Source: Blepharisma japonicum
Taxonomy: Eukaryota; Ciliophora; Heterotrichea; Heterotrichida; Blepharismidae
Direction: 5' to 3'
NCBI GenBank assembly: GCA_949751835.1
Contig: CATKHK010000070.1
Location: 124,001 to 188,000 of the forward strand
DNA: 64,000 nt
Shown: positions 1 to 11,550 of the stretch, in pieces
Numbering within the stretch: position 1 is the first letter of the stretch
Layout of the letters: every line of letters begins with the position of its first letter
Notes under the pieces: generated by a model
Seen by the model: only the letters and a program-made list of their open reading frames with translations
Told to the model about the DNA's origin: nothing
Databases searched by the model: none
Translations under genes and position numbers: made by a program

Positions 1-458
1 CTCTCGAAGGCCTCCAGGAATTTTCCCAAGCCTTCCCAGTCCAGCCTTTTCGCTATGAACTCAATTCTGCATCAGTGTCAGTAAAATGTGAACTTGATGA
101 CATCGCATCTCTCGAACCAGCTTATATGGACGATTCTACTGCAAGTACTTCGCCATGCGAAAGTTCAACTCAGCAATTTATCCCAAAACCGATCCCAAGC
201 ACTCTCTTCATTGTTGATGAACATAAAGAAAAATTAATCGGAGCATTAACAGTGGAAGAAAGAAGAGAAAAAATTAAAAAATATCAAGAAAAGAAGAAAA
301 GAAGGACGTGGGATAAAAAAATCAGCTATGTTTGTAGAAAAAAAGTAGCTGATAAAAGAGTCAGAGTTAAAGGAAGATTTGTTACTCAAGCCCAAGCTGA
401 GGAAATTATAAAGCATCAGAAAGGGGAAGTGAAAAGCGATAAAACAATTCTGGAATAA
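1..458 (+). CDS. CCT-motif protein, 5'-truncated
   Basis: The frame is open from position 3 at the window edge to TAA at 456-458, so the N-terminus lies outside the window. The encoded C-terminus carries a basic CCT motif (CONSTANS/CO-like/TOC1 type) at about 258-395: it begins REKIKKYQEKKKRR, continues through TWDKKISYVCRKK, and ends in the family's characteristic RVRVKGRFV. CCT motifs are best known in plant transcription regulators, where they act in nuclear localisation and in DNA or NF-Y binding; CCT-only proteins are also found in ciliates and other protists. The upstream part is Ser/Thr/Pro-rich without a recognisable domain. A nuclear regulatory role is inferred from the motif only. 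Start unknown. Confidence 0.8.
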   Translation, partial: LEGLQEFSQAFPVQPFRYELNSASVSVKCELDDIASLEPAYMDDSTASTSPCESSTQQFIPKPIPSTLFIVDEHKEKLIGALTVEERREKIKKYQEKKKRRTWDKKISYVCRKKVADKRVRVKGRFVTQAQAEEIIKHQKGEVKSDKTILE

Positions 459-1718
459 AATTTAAATTAAATAAATATAATTAAATCAGCAAAAGTCTAG
501 AATTTATTATAAAGATTTTTTAATTCGATTTTATTATTACTAAGCCTCTTATTATAATTTTTTTTGCTATATTTTTAAAAATAAATTCAAATCGAATGAA
601 GAATCAGAATTCAATGCATCAAAATATGCCGATAATTGAATGATTACCTCTCTGTAATTTAACTAGATGCTCAATTCATTTATGAACGGGTAATTTTTAA
701 AACAATTCATTCCAATTTTGGAAAATTTAAATTTGTAATAATATGGCTAAATTAGTACTGTTTTTAAGATAGCAAGTCTACGCATGCCAACTTTTTAATA
801 TATATTGGGTGGGGAAGGGAGTTTTACCATTTTCCCAAAGGGATTTATTTTTACCAAACAAATTTTTAGATATATCTAATTTGCAGATAAAATTGTCAGA
901 GGTTAGTAAAAATGCAATGCGTATTATTTATAATTGCATTTTTATCATTAAAAGTGATTTTATAGAAATAAAATTAAAGATTTTGCGTTTATAATTTTCC
1001 ATTCTTTTTAAACAAAGAATGAACTGTGCTTGATTTTAACTCTAAAATTAAAAATGCACATTTCAAACTAGAATCAAAGTTTTTTGCTTATCTCTTTATT
1101 TGCTGTAGTGATTGATTCATCTCTAGTACTTATGCATATCAAATTAAAGTTATTGCCATTATTAGAAAGTGATATTAATTTTGATAAATGGATTAGTAAG
1201 TACTTAATTTGTGATAATAATTTTAAAATTTATTGAAAAATTTGGGCAAATGATGTCAATTCCGCCATTTAAAATTAAATTTCTAATTTTTGTTTAATAG
1301 ATTGATATATTGCATAATTATCAACCTCAATGAGTGGCATTTTCAAAAAAATACTTAATAATTTATGTTTCACAATCACGTGTTATGTAGAAGCCTAAAT
1401 ATTTACTATATGAAAAATTTTAAATGATAAATGCATAATGAATATTTAATTTTTTTCATAAGAGTAAGCATAATACTTTATAAAACACAATGATAGATAA
1501 GCAAATGATGCATAAAACCTAAAGAATTACCTTATAATCCTAGTGAGCAAAGACTAATCGAGCTATCTGATTCCCAAGCAAAGGTTTTTATTTACTCTTA
1601 AATGGTAATCTATCTATAATCAAAATTAATATTAAAGATATAGAATATTCATTATCTGAACTTAAAACAATGACATAGCCTTTGAAAATTTTATGATCAC
1701 TGTTAAACTTATACAAAA
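459..1718. other. AT-rich intergenic region, no gene recognised
   Basis: About 1.26 kb of very AT-rich DNA between the CCT gene and the kinase. A 61-codon frame at 809-994 lacks an ATG start, has no recognisable motif and is broken on both sides, so I do not call it. No structured RNA or long repeat is evident. The last few hundred bases should hold the kinase promoter, but I see no motif I can defend. Confidence 0.6.
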
Positions 1719-2777
1719 ATGGTTGACAGGAGTGTGTCAATGGAAAATTTTACTCTTTTAAGTGTGATTGGCAAAGGCTCATACGGTAAAGTGCTCCTTG
1801 TAAGGAAAAAAGATACCGGTGAGCTTCTTGCCATGAAAATGTTGAAAAAAGACTACATAGCTAGTCGAAATCAAATAGAACATACCAAAACTGAAAGAAA
1901 TGTTCTTGAAAAAGTCAATCATCCATATATCGTTAAACTGAAATACGCTTTCCAAAACCCCAAAAAATTATATTTTGTTCTTGAATATTGCCCAGGAGGC
2001 GAACTTTTCTTCCATCTTTCAAGAGCACAAAGATTTGATGAAGCAAGAGCTCGGTTCTATGCTTCTTGTATGGTTTTAGCCCTTGAGCATCTTCATCAGC
2101 TTAATATTGTCTATAGAGAGTAATTTTTACTTAGCCTTAAACCTGAAAATATTTTAATTGATGCTGACGGATATGCAAAGATAACAGATTTTGGCTTGTC
2201 CAAAGAAAATATCACAGGGAATACTGGGGCAAATTCTTTTTGCGGGACCCCTGAGTACTTAGCACCTGAAGTTCTACGAAAAATTGGACATGGGAAAGCT
2301 GTAGACTGATGGAGCCTCGGAGCTTTGATATATGAAATGCTAACAGGTCTACCTCCATTTTACACAAGAGACAGAGAAAAACTGTTTCATAGCATTTTAA
2401 ATAGTGAATTAAATTTCCCAAGCTATATTTCACCTCTGGCAAAAGACCTCTTGCAAGGATTATTTATAAAAGACCCATCTCAAAGATTAGGATCTGGCTC
2501 AACAGATAGTGAAGAAATCAAAAGTCATCCATGGTTTGCAGGAATTGACTGGGTAAAGCTTCTAAACAAAGAATGTCAGCCTTCATTTGTACCAAATGTC
2601 ATAAGAGACCATGGACTAAATAACTTTGAAGAAGAATTCAAAAGACTACCACCTGTTGATTCTGCTGGAGCTGAGTCGAAATTGCCAGCCCAAAGTCCAA
2701 CCTATCAAGGATTTAGCTATACTGAGTCAACTGACTTACAGTCAAATGATTTAGAGACCATGGACCTTGAAAGTTAA
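1719..2777 (+). CDS. AGC-family serine/threonine kinase (S6K/SGK/Akt-like)
   Basis: Two exons (1719-2119 and 2135-2777) give 347 residues. All kinase landmarks are present: Gly loop GKGSYGKV (about 18-25), AMK lysine (40), YRDLKPEN (Asp134, created across the intron), DFG (152), [11 protein letters not shown], and WWSLG, whose first Trp (192) is encoded by TGA at 2307. After the catalytic domain comes an AGC extension with PSFVPNV and a hydrophobic motif-like YQGFSY (consensus F-x-x-F-S/T-Y), the site that docks to and activates AGC kinases after phosphorylation. There is no PH or C2 domain, so it is a short S6K/SGK-type kinase; the exact subfamily is not decided. It converges on the kinesin gene, with 33 bp between the stop codons. 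Confidence 0.93.
2120..2134 (+). other. 15-nt intron in the AGC kinase
   Basis: GTAATTTTTACTTAG. Without removal the frame meets TAA. With removal the codon GA|C gives Asp in the invariant catalytic-loop motif RDLKPEN. The A at the sixth base from the 3' end is shared by most introns in this window. Confidence 0.95.
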
Positions 2778-2810
2778 TTTTTAACTATTTTATGATTTTA
2801 TATGACAAAA

Positions 2811-5800
2811 TTATTTATGAGAATGACGATGTCTATGCTCAAGACTTGTAGCTGAATGCTCTCCAGATCGAATAGAGGCGTGAAGCAAAGAGTGATATTG
2901 AGCGACTGATGTTTTGTGGGAGGAGCTTGCTTCTGATGTATTTCGTTCTGCTCCGTCGGTATGTGATCGGTAAGTCCCACGAATGAAATGATCTCTGTCT
3001 TCTTTGCGATTATGCTCTTGATGCTTTTCGTAAAGTCACGAGATTGCTTTGATTGTACTATCAATTATATTTGTTTCTTCAGGGTTTGAGTTTACTATTG
3101 GTAGCGAAAACACGTAATCTGTAATTCTTGCAAGACCTTCAGAAAGGTTTTGTATTTCTTCATCTTTTCTTTTAAGCCTTTTTCCTAAGTCTTCATCAAT
3201 ATCTTTTCTTTTTGCTAATTCTATAAATCTCTTTTGCAGCAGCTCATTTTCTTGAGTTTTTGTATCAAGATCATCAGATATTTTGGCGTTAAGAGTTTTC
3301 AATAAAGTATTTTCCTCTTTTAATTTTTCATGAATTTTTACTTTTTGGCTCATATTATCATATCCTGAAAGCCTATCATTTTCCTTGTTTAAAACTTCCA
3401 TATCTTTTAATATTCTTGCTTTTTCTTCTCTTATTTGAGAAAGCATTTTTTTGATTTCTTCATTTTCTTTGACACTTCTGTATTCTTCACTTCTTAGTCT
3501 TTTTATTTCTTCTAGCATGGTTTCTCTATCTTGCAAGCTTATTTTGAGCTCTTCTTTAAGCCTTTTTACTTCACCTTGAGCAGAACTGAAGCGTTTAGTA
3601 ATAATTTCTATTTCTCTTCGCTGACTTTCAAGTGCTTCATCAGCTTGAGAATAATATTCTTGGCCCTTTTCTTTTAGTTCTTTAAGCTCTTTTTCTCGTA
3701 GCTGCACAATTTGTTTGAGGTATTTTATTTCAGATTCCTCATTTTGAGTATTAGGTATTTCATTTTTTTTGATTTCGGAGTTTAATTGAAAAATGGTTTC
3801 TTCATTTTTTCTTAGTTTGTCTCTGAGGTCTTGAATAGTATTGTTTTTTTCGTCAATACACTTTTTCCACATATTAATTTCATTTCTTGTAGCCAAAATA
3901 TTTTTATTTGTAGTTTTCAATATTTCCATTTTCGTTTCATTTTCCTCTTTAAGCTTGATATTTTCTTCTTTAAGAAGGTCAATCTCAGATTTAAGCTCAT
4001 TTATGTCATCTTGTGGAATTTCTCTTAATTTTGCGAGCTCAAGCGTGATCTCTGCGTTTTTCTGAGAGACAAGAATGCTGAGCTCTTGATAATGCTCTGC
4101 GTTCTTTTGAGAATCTTCCAAATCTTGAGACAATTTTTTAACTTTTGTTTCGAGATTGTCATGGTTTTCGGCTTCTTTGAATAATTCTGATTCTAAGTGT
4201 TTGATTTCATTAGTCAACTCATTTGACCTTTTTTCTTTTTCTTCTTTCAATTTTTCTATTTGAATTTTATGCTCTTCCAGAGTTCTTCCTAAAATTTCAT
4301 TTCCAGCCTTTTGTTTTGTTTTTAAATCTTCATTTTCTTTCAGCAGCTCAATTTTGGTATTTGTAAGGGCTTCATTTTCTAATAAAACTTTTTGATGTTC
4401 AGCTTTTAGTTCAATATATCTTTCATTTAGAACTTCTTCATTTTGCTCTTTTTCACTAAGTTCATCAATTAAATTATTATTAATTTTTTCTTGTTTTTCA
4501 TTTTCCAGCAATAGAGATTGATATTGATCTTTGTAGGCTTTTGTTTTTTCTATTAAGGATCCTTCTTTTTCTTGATATGAAAAAATTTCTTTGGTCAAAT
4601 TCGTAATTCGGTTTTGTAGCTCATTAATTGTATTTTTTGAATTTTCTTCAAAATCAATTAGCTCTGATTGAGAACTTTGTAAATTTTCTATTTCTTTTTC
4701 TAAGTTATCATTAATTCTGAAACTATTTTCTATTTCTTTTTTCAGTTCATCATTAAGTTTCAGATTATTTTCTATTTCTTTTTTTAGTTCATCATTAATT
4801 TTCAAATTATTTTCTTTTTCTTGAAGCATAATAGAAATTTGGGTTTTAAGAGCCTTATTTTCCTCAATTGCTGTCGCATAAGGGCCTAATGGATCTTTTA
4901 TTGATAAAATTATTTGATTCAGCTCATTATTTTTGTTTTCCATGGATAAAAGCTCATTTTGTGAATTAGCTATATCAAGAACACTTTCCTCTAAAGATGA
5001 GTTTAGGGTTGAAATTTCTTTTGATTTAAGCTCAAGTAATAAAGCATTTTCATCTAAAGATGCTTTGAGAGCTGAAATTTCTTTTGATTTAAGTTCAAGC
5101 GATAAGATATTTTCATTTAAAGATGATTTGAGAGCTGAAATTTCTTTTGATTTAAGTTCAAGCGATAAGATATTTTCATCTAAAGATGTTTTGAGAGCTG
5201 AAATTTCTTTTGATTTAAGTTCAAGCGATAAGATATTTTCATCTAAAGATGCTTTGAGAGCTGAAATTTCATTTGATTTAAGTTCGAGCAATAAGATATT
5301 TTCATCCAAAGATACTTTGAGAGTTGAAATTTCTTTTGATTTTAGTTCGAGCAATAAAACGCTTTCATCCAAAGATGCTTTCAAGGCCGAAATTTCTTCT
5401 GATTTTAGCTCAGCTGAAGATTCTAAGTTTAAAATCAATTTAGATTTCTCTGAAATTGCATTTTCCAAAGAAAATACTTTACTTTCAAGTTCAATAAATT
5501 TTTGCGATTTGCTATCTGACAATGACTTGAGGTTTGTGATTTCACCTTTTTTCACTGAGAGTGAATTTTCTAAACCTTCTATCGTCTGCGATAATTCTGA
5601 AATTTTATTTTGCAAGTTTTCTATCATTTGAGCATTTTTTATATTAATATCATTATTTTCATTTGTCTCATTATCTTTCTCAGTCATTAAATTTTGCAAA
5701 TCTTCTATTTTCTGAGTCTGCTCAATATATGAATTCTTAAAATCATCCAATTGATTTGACCTTTCTGTAAATAAATTTTGTAAGTCTGATAATTCATGCG

Positions 5801-8366
5801 ATTTCTCTTCAAAAATACCTTGAAGATCTACAAACTGTTTATTTTTTTCATCAAGAGAACTCTGTAGGTTTTCTATTATTTGTGATTTTTCTTCTACCAT
5901 GCTTATAAGATCAGTAATTTTTTCAAATTTCTCTTCAAGTGAATTTTGCAGATCAATTATTTGCTGTTTTAACTGTGAAATAAATCCTTGAGATTCAGCA
6001 ATTTCTAAAAGTTTATCTGATAAGCTTATATTTAAATCTTCAATTTGCTGTGATTTTTCAGAAAGAGACATTTGCAAATCACTAATATTTGACTTAAGGT
6101 ACTCTGATGATTCTGATAAATTTTCAATTTCTTCATTAGCTCTTTTTAGCTCTGCTTCTTTTTGTTCGATTTTTGTTTTTTCAAATGCAAGCTCTTCTTC
6201 TAGAATGGCTATCTTTGATATAGCATTATGCGCTTCAATATGCTTTTCTATTTCTTCTTTTAATAGTCCAAGCTTATTTTCCAATTCTTTTTTGTCATTT
6301 TCCAATTTTTCAATTTCTATTATTTTTTCTTCTTCTAGCTCAATTTGCTTTCTTAAACTTTCCTCATCATTTTTTAATTCTTGTTTAATTTTTTCTAGCT
6401 CTACTATTTCATTTTCCATTTCAGATATTTTTACCCTTAAAGAATCATGCTCCGTATTAGCTTCATTTATTGAAACTTCTATGCCTAAATCTTCACTTTG
6501 TGTTTCTTCACTAATAAATTCTTTATTTTTTAAAAAATCGATTTCAGCTGTAAGCTTATTATTCATAGCTTCAATTTTTTCAATATAATCACTATACTGT
6601 TTACCTTGATCTTCAAGTTGTTTATTAAGGTCAAGGATTTTTTCTTCATAATCTATTCTTTCATCAATTAATGTAGAAGATTTTGGTTCTTTTGTTTCAA
6701 AGAATAAATTTTTAATGGTCTCTCTGTCTTCTGCAGAATTTTTTAATGTGACGCTTAATTGCTGAGTAAATTGTTCAAGTTCTTCAATTCTTGCAGCTGA
6801 AGAACTAGGATCGCGCTTAAGCTCTCTTCGAAGTTCTTGGTTTTCAAGCTTTAGCCTTTCGTTTTCCACAAAAAGTCTAGCAGCTGATGGATTAGATTCA
6901 ATATGCTCTTTTAAAATTTCTATTTCTTTTTTCAGATTATTTACTTCTGTATCTTCATTTGGAGGATTTTGTCCAGCTAATCTTGCAATAGTAGCATCTC
7001 TGAATTTAATGACCATTTTATCATTTGTCATTTTCTTTTCATACTTTGCAATTAATATATTTAAATTTTGAATATGCTGGTCTTTTTCAAGAATTTGTGT
7101 TTTTAGATAGTTTTCAGTCTCTTGGTTAATTTTGATTTTTTTTTCTAATAATTCTTCTAATTCAATTTTTACATCATTTGATTCAATTGGATCTAGCCTT
7201 TCTACTATTTTCCCAGAACATCTTGGACATTCCATAGGTTTCACATTAGCTAAAGCTTCTTTAAGTCTTTTTATTTCTTCCTTTAATAAAAATACAGTTC
7301 CAGTTGTATCTTCATTAACAACTGCCATATTTTTTATCTGTTTCGCCCTTTGAGCAAACTTCAACGTTGACAAAGTCTCCGAAAAAGCTGAAGATGCAGG
7401 ACTGACATTGGCAATTATAAAAGTCTTTGAGTTACCTCCTAAAGAATCTTTAAGCAAAAATGTCAGTTTTGAGTCACGATAATGAACATGGCGCGATTTT
7501 CCTTCAGAAATGTCTACAAGTGAATTAATTACGTTTCCTAAGGCAGAAAGAGATTTATTGATTTTTCCAGCTTCTTTGAGTCTTTCTCCAGCTGCATCTG
7601 TAGCCTTTTGACGCTCGCTTCCTGCAAGATCAATTAAATGAAATCGACTGGATCTGAAGTTCATAAGACCATTGTTGTTGTGCTTGCTTTCTATAAGCAT
7701 TGTAAATACAGAATGAGACCTTGAGGATTCTTTATTCATCGACGTAGAGCCTACATGTCTGTTTTGTGCGCCAATTCTTAATAATTCATAGGTCTCAAAT
7801 GCATTATTAACAGTCTCTTCAATTAGCCCGTCCACATAAATTCCTCTTTTTATATCTTCTCTTATTTGTAAATTTTGCATGCTTGTATCTAAAAGATCAT
7901 GTATCTGTTCTTGATAAATTTCTAAATATGAGCATTTTATTAAGAAATCCGAATTATTCATCTGGATTTCTCGAGTAATTTCATTGAAAATATAGTCAAA
8001 ACACCTAGGGAGGACACCTCTTAAATGATGCTTATCTAAGCTCATACTTAACTCGTCAATACCTAAACCTTGAATTGTAAAAGTTTTACCTGCTCCTGTT
8101 TGTCCATATGCAAAAATCGTACCATTATACCCAGCTAAGCAGGAGCATGCAATTGGCTTGCCAATTATTTCAAAGATTTGGTCTTGGGTTACGTTTTCGT
8201 CAGCTACATAGTCATATGTGAAGACTTTTGGATCAGGACGAGCATCAATTGAAATCGTGCTTGACTCATGAATTGCTAGACATCTTCTGCCAGTTTCTGA
8301 TGATTCTTTTGCGTTCAAGGGCCTTACTCGAATTGCCACTTTTACATTGTCCTTTGAATCTGCCAT
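2811..8366 (-). CDS. Kinesin-12 (KIF15-like) with long coiled coil
   Basis: A single exon of 1851 residues. The N-terminal motor (about 7-350) has the P-loop GQTGAGKT (88-95), SSRSH (switch I) and DLAGSE (switch II). The block YDYVADENVTQ, and AVVNEDT just after the motor, are typical of the kinesin-12/KIF15 group. A CPRC pair follows near residue 385, then over 1300 residues of heptad coiled coil with a tandem 21-residue repeat (separate entry). Reading TGA at 3036-3038 as Trp adds a His/Arg/Ser-rich tail of 74 residues to the true stop (TAA, 2811-2813). Kinesin-12 motors are plus-end directed and act in spindles and microtubule arrays; that role here is inferred. It begins 256 bp from the SF-assemblin gene on the same strand. 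Confidence 0.92.
4990..5410 (-). repeat. 63-bp tandem repeat within the kinesin coiled coil
   Basis: About six to seven tandem copies of a 63-bp unit encode a 21-residue (three-heptad) unit of the form LELKSKEISALKASLDEN plus three residues. Central copies are nearly identical in DNA, outer copies more diverged, which suggests recent expansion by unequal recombination or replication slippage. The unit length keeps the heptad register, so copy number can change without breaking the coiled coil. Confidence 0.85.
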
Positions 8367-8622
8367 TTAAATTATGAAAGAGAAGAGATGTTTAATCCTG
8401 AAAATTAAAAATAATTAATCAAAATAACATGGAGATAAGGGAGATATACAAATTTGAGATATAATTATATGAGAATTAATAATTTTTGATAATTCAGACT
8501 GATCGTGCTGGAAATAATTAAATCTGATAAATTTATAGATATTCCTAGTGTAATAAATTTATATAGATCTCCAAAAGAAATTAAATAAATAATCACAATT
8601 AAAGACTAAAATTTTGATTAAA

Positions 8623-9417
8623 TTAATATTTCCCATTAATCCCAATTTCTATTCTATTGCACGTTTCTTCTAAAAGTCTGATTAAATTTGCTTCCATGCT
8701 TTCTCTTTCTCGTTTTTCTTGCTCAATTTCTCTTCTTACCCTTTCTTTCATTTCATCAAGATATTTCCCATACAATTTGTGAGTTTCTTCTCTATTTTTC
8801 CTTTCACTTTCTAAATGATTAAAGCAGCTATGCATTTCTTCTCCGATTATTTTAATAAGCTCTTCATAGGAATCTTCTCTCGCCTCCCCTTCGTGATCTA
8901 CAGCTTCTTGTAAGGTTTCAATTTGTTCAGAAAAATCAGTGATTTGTGCTTCTTCAGTCTCTTCTCTAATTTTCTTCTCTTTCGCGACGTCAATTTTAAT
9001 AGAAAATAATTTTTCTTCCATTAACTTGCTATTTTTGCTTTCACTTTCTTTCCTCCATTGCTCTTCCTTACTTATTTCAATCAAAAATTTACTTTCCGAA
9101 TTTTTAATTTCTTTTGAAGTTTTTTCATCGAAAACTTCTTCACTTAGCCTCTCATTCCCTAAATTTTCTTGAATTTGTATAATTTGGTCTTTGATTATAT
9201 TAAATTTCGAATTATTTGCCAACTCAATTTTGGAAATTTTATCTTCCAACTGTCTAAGTCTATAATGAAATGCATCACTTCTAGCTTGAGTCTCAAATTC
9301 AGCAGATTGCTGAAAAGAGTTAAGTTTGTCTGTGAGTTGTTTTATTTTAAATCTAGTGGGGGATTCAGATCGATAAAAAGTGTCAGTATTGATCATGTCT
9401 TCGCTATGAAGTGCCAT
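8623..9417 (-). CDS. SF-assemblin / beta-giardin family protein
   Basis: 264 residues, ATG at 9415-9417, TAA at 8623-8625. A short Ser/Thr-containing head (residues about 1-30, with SPTRFKIKQL) is followed by an almost uninterrupted alpha-helical rod rich in Glu, Lys and Arg, ending in the RRLLEET-like segment IRLLEETCNRIE. Head, size and tail fit SF-assemblins, which form striated microtubule-associated fibres at basal bodies (rootlets) in algae and protists and beta-giardin in Giardia. A role in basal-body-associated fibres is inferred. The carboxypeptidase-like gene diverges from it, with 99 bp between start codons. Confidence 0.85.
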   Translation of the reverse strand: MALHSEDMINTDTFYRSESPTRFKIKQLTDKLNSFQQSAEFETQARSDAFHYRLRQLEDKISKIELANNSKFNIIKDQIIQIQENLGNERLSEEVFDEKTSKEIKNSESKFLIEISKEEQWRKESESKNSKLMEEKLFSIKIDVAKEKKIREETEEAQITDFSEQIETLQEAVDHEGEAREDSYEELIKIIGEEMHSCFNHLESERKNREETHKLYGKYLDEMKERVRREIEQEKRERESMEANLIRLLEETCNRIEIGINGKY

Positions 9418-9516
9418 ACTTAAGAAATATGAAGAAAGTTGTTGAGAGATTTATAAAATTGTTTAAAGGGTAAATATTCTATAAAAATATCGCATTTTTA
9501 GTATAATAAAACTGAA

Positions 9517-11271
9517 ATGACGAGGCTTAATTGGGTCTTTATTGTAGTAGGCTATCTGTGTTGCATTAAGAATGTTCACTCTGAAGGATCTTTAGGCGGT
9601 TTCTATTCATTATCTGATGTTTATGACATTACCACAAGTATAACACAAAACTCAACAGGCTATTTGACCTCTAAAACCATAGACATTCCTACAGCAATAG
9701 CTAACGATAATCCTATCGTCGCTATCAGATGATTATTTAATAAGAATATAGATAGTCAATATCATAGAGTAATCGTAATTTCAGCTGAGCAATATACATC
9801 GCAGCCATTATCAACTTCTATGGTTTTTTATTTATTAGATTTATTACGTGGAAGCAATGATTCCAAAGCTAATTATTTATCTGAGACCAAAGAAATTTGG
9901 TTTTTACCTGCATTAAATCCAGACGCACTTGCATACGTAGGCTCACTTTATAAAGCTGGCAGTAATATTCTCAGCCGATATAAAAATGTAGAGGTAAATA
10001 CCTGTGAAAATACTACAGAGCAAGGGACAAATTTAAATAGAAATTATGATGCTGCTTGGGAAATTATTAATGCTGGATCATCGACAGATCCTTGCAGTGA
10101 TAATTATAGAGGAGAAAAAGTGTTCTCTACTAGAGAGACACAAGCAGTTAAAAGTTTCTTAGAAACAATAGCAGATAGATTGGATTTGTGGATTCATTTT
10201 GATGATTATGGAGATAAATATTATTGTCCTTATACTCAGAAATATGGGACTTCAGCCCAATTTTTTCAAAATACAAGCTGGGTGTATGTACTTGATCAGA
10301 TAAAAAATCAAACATCATTAATACCTGCATCAGTCGGTAGTTATTATGAAATAAATAACAGGACTCAAAATGGTGCACTTATTGATTATATATATAAATT
10401 CACAAATAGCAGCGCGCTTGCTTTGGAAGTTGCTATTGGTCCAAAAAATCCTTCAAAAAATGCTATAGATGAAACTTTAGATGCGCATGCACCAGCAATT
10501 ATAGACTTGATGATAAATTCAGGTTATTATTTAGAGTAAATTTTATATAGTTTTATGCTCGAAAGAGTTAGCCCTAAAGATTGTACAGACGATTTAACCG
10601 TATGCAAGAATGGAATTGCTAATAAAACATGAATATTTGAGCTATCAATAATAAATCCTGGTATACGTTGGGCGCCTACTTCACAAATAATTTTATCTTA
10701 TAGCATTTCTGAGACGAATTCTTCTATTGTTGTAGAGCCTGGGCTATATTCAGTCATAAACTCAGAGCTTTTTTCTGATGGCAGCAATTCTTCTTACTCT
10801 ATCAACCAAACATCTACGAACTCTTCAATGATTTTGGACTTAGAAACTTTTCCTCCTTATCATTCAGCATATTTAAAACTTTACCTCGATCAAATAAACC
10901 CTCCATACTCAGACTCTAACTCAAATGCAACTATTTCCTATTCGATCAAACTATCAATAAATTATGGAGGATATTATTATTCATTAGCAAGTCCTTTTTC
11001 TGGAAGCCTATATCTTAACTCAGAAATAAATCCAAAAAGCGATACTGATTCAAGTAGCAGCAGCGGTACACTATCAGGAGGAGCAATTGCTGGAATTGTC
11101 ATAGGAATTATTGCTTTCTTCTTTCTTATTATTGGAGGGATTTTCATTTATAAGAAATTTAGAAAGCCAACCTTGTCTACTCAATTAACCTTAGATGGAA
11201 ACGCTACAGCTTTAGAAGGAGTTAGCAAGGATCCTGACATGAAAGGTGGCTTCACCCCAGTCCAAATTTAG
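9517..11271 (+). CDS. M14 carboxypeptidase-like type I membrane protein, zinc motif absent
   Basis: Exons 9517-10535 and 10551-11271 give 579 residues. An N-terminal signal peptide (about 1-22) precedes an M14 peptidase fold: FLPALNPDA, GTNLNRNYD (the N-R substrate-binding pair), PCSDNYRGE..FSTRETQAV, and LALEV with the equivalent of catalytic Glu (Glu304). The first zinc motif H-x-x-E is not present: the aligned stretch reads VISAEQYTS (89-92). The third ligand is also unclear, either His227 shifted or Asp in FDDY. A Ser-rich stalk, a single transmembrane helix (GIVIGIIAFFFLIIGG) and a basic tail end the protein. It is probably a surface or endomembrane protein that may be inactive as a peptidase. 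One Trp is TGA at 9730. Confidence 0.85.
10536..10550 (+). other. 15-nt intron in the M14-like gene
   Basis: GTAAATTTTATATAG. Removal bypasses the TAA that it contains and restores an open frame of 240 further codons ending in the transmembrane anchor. It has the A at the sixth base from the 3' end. Confidence 0.9.
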
Positions 11272-11290
11272 TTTAGATAATTTAATAAAT

Positions 11291-11494
11291 ATGAGTGAGT
11301 ATAATGAAGCCAAAGAAACTTTAGAAATCTTACATGAGATTTCGCAAATATTAAATACAGGTTTAGACAAGTCAACTCTTTCGATTTTAGTAAGCCTGTG
11401 TGAAAATGGAGTCAATCCTGAAGCTCTTGCAGCTGTTGTTAAAGAACTTAAAAGAGAAGCCGCGGCATTAAAAGCAGGGAGTGGGAAGAGTTAA
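11291..11494 (+). CDS. MZT1: MZT1 / MOZART1, gamma-tubulin complex adaptor
   Basis: 67 residues from ATG at 11291. It is a clear match to the small conserved MOZART1 fold along its whole length: ISQILNTGLDKSTLSILV, then LCENGVNPEALAAVVKELK. MZT1 binds the N-termini of gamma-tubulin complex proteins and is needed to recruit and activate gamma-TuRC at microtubule-organising centres. An upstream in-frame extension lacks ATG and overlaps the preceding gene, so the short start is preferred. It begins only 19 bp after the stop of the M14-like gene and converges on the phosphotransferase gene with 56 bp between them. Confidence 0.95.
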   Translation: MSEYNEAKETLEILHEISQILNTGLDKSTLSILVSLCENGVNPEALAAVVKELKREAAALKAGSGKS

Positions 11495-11550
11495 TAATAA
11501 AGTTAATTTGTTATAAATCAGTCTGTTTGTGACGAAATCTAGTTATCTAT

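Noticed and set aside
809-994. 61-codon frame in the first intergenic region
   Set aside because: Begins with GTG, has no motif and sits in AT-rich DNA.
4933-5631. A 232-codon plus-strand frame opposite the kinesin repeats
   Set aside because: It is the antisense of a repeated coiled-coil segment; composition (Ser/Phe/Ile) mirrors the Glu/Lys/Leu of the real gene and it has no known motif.
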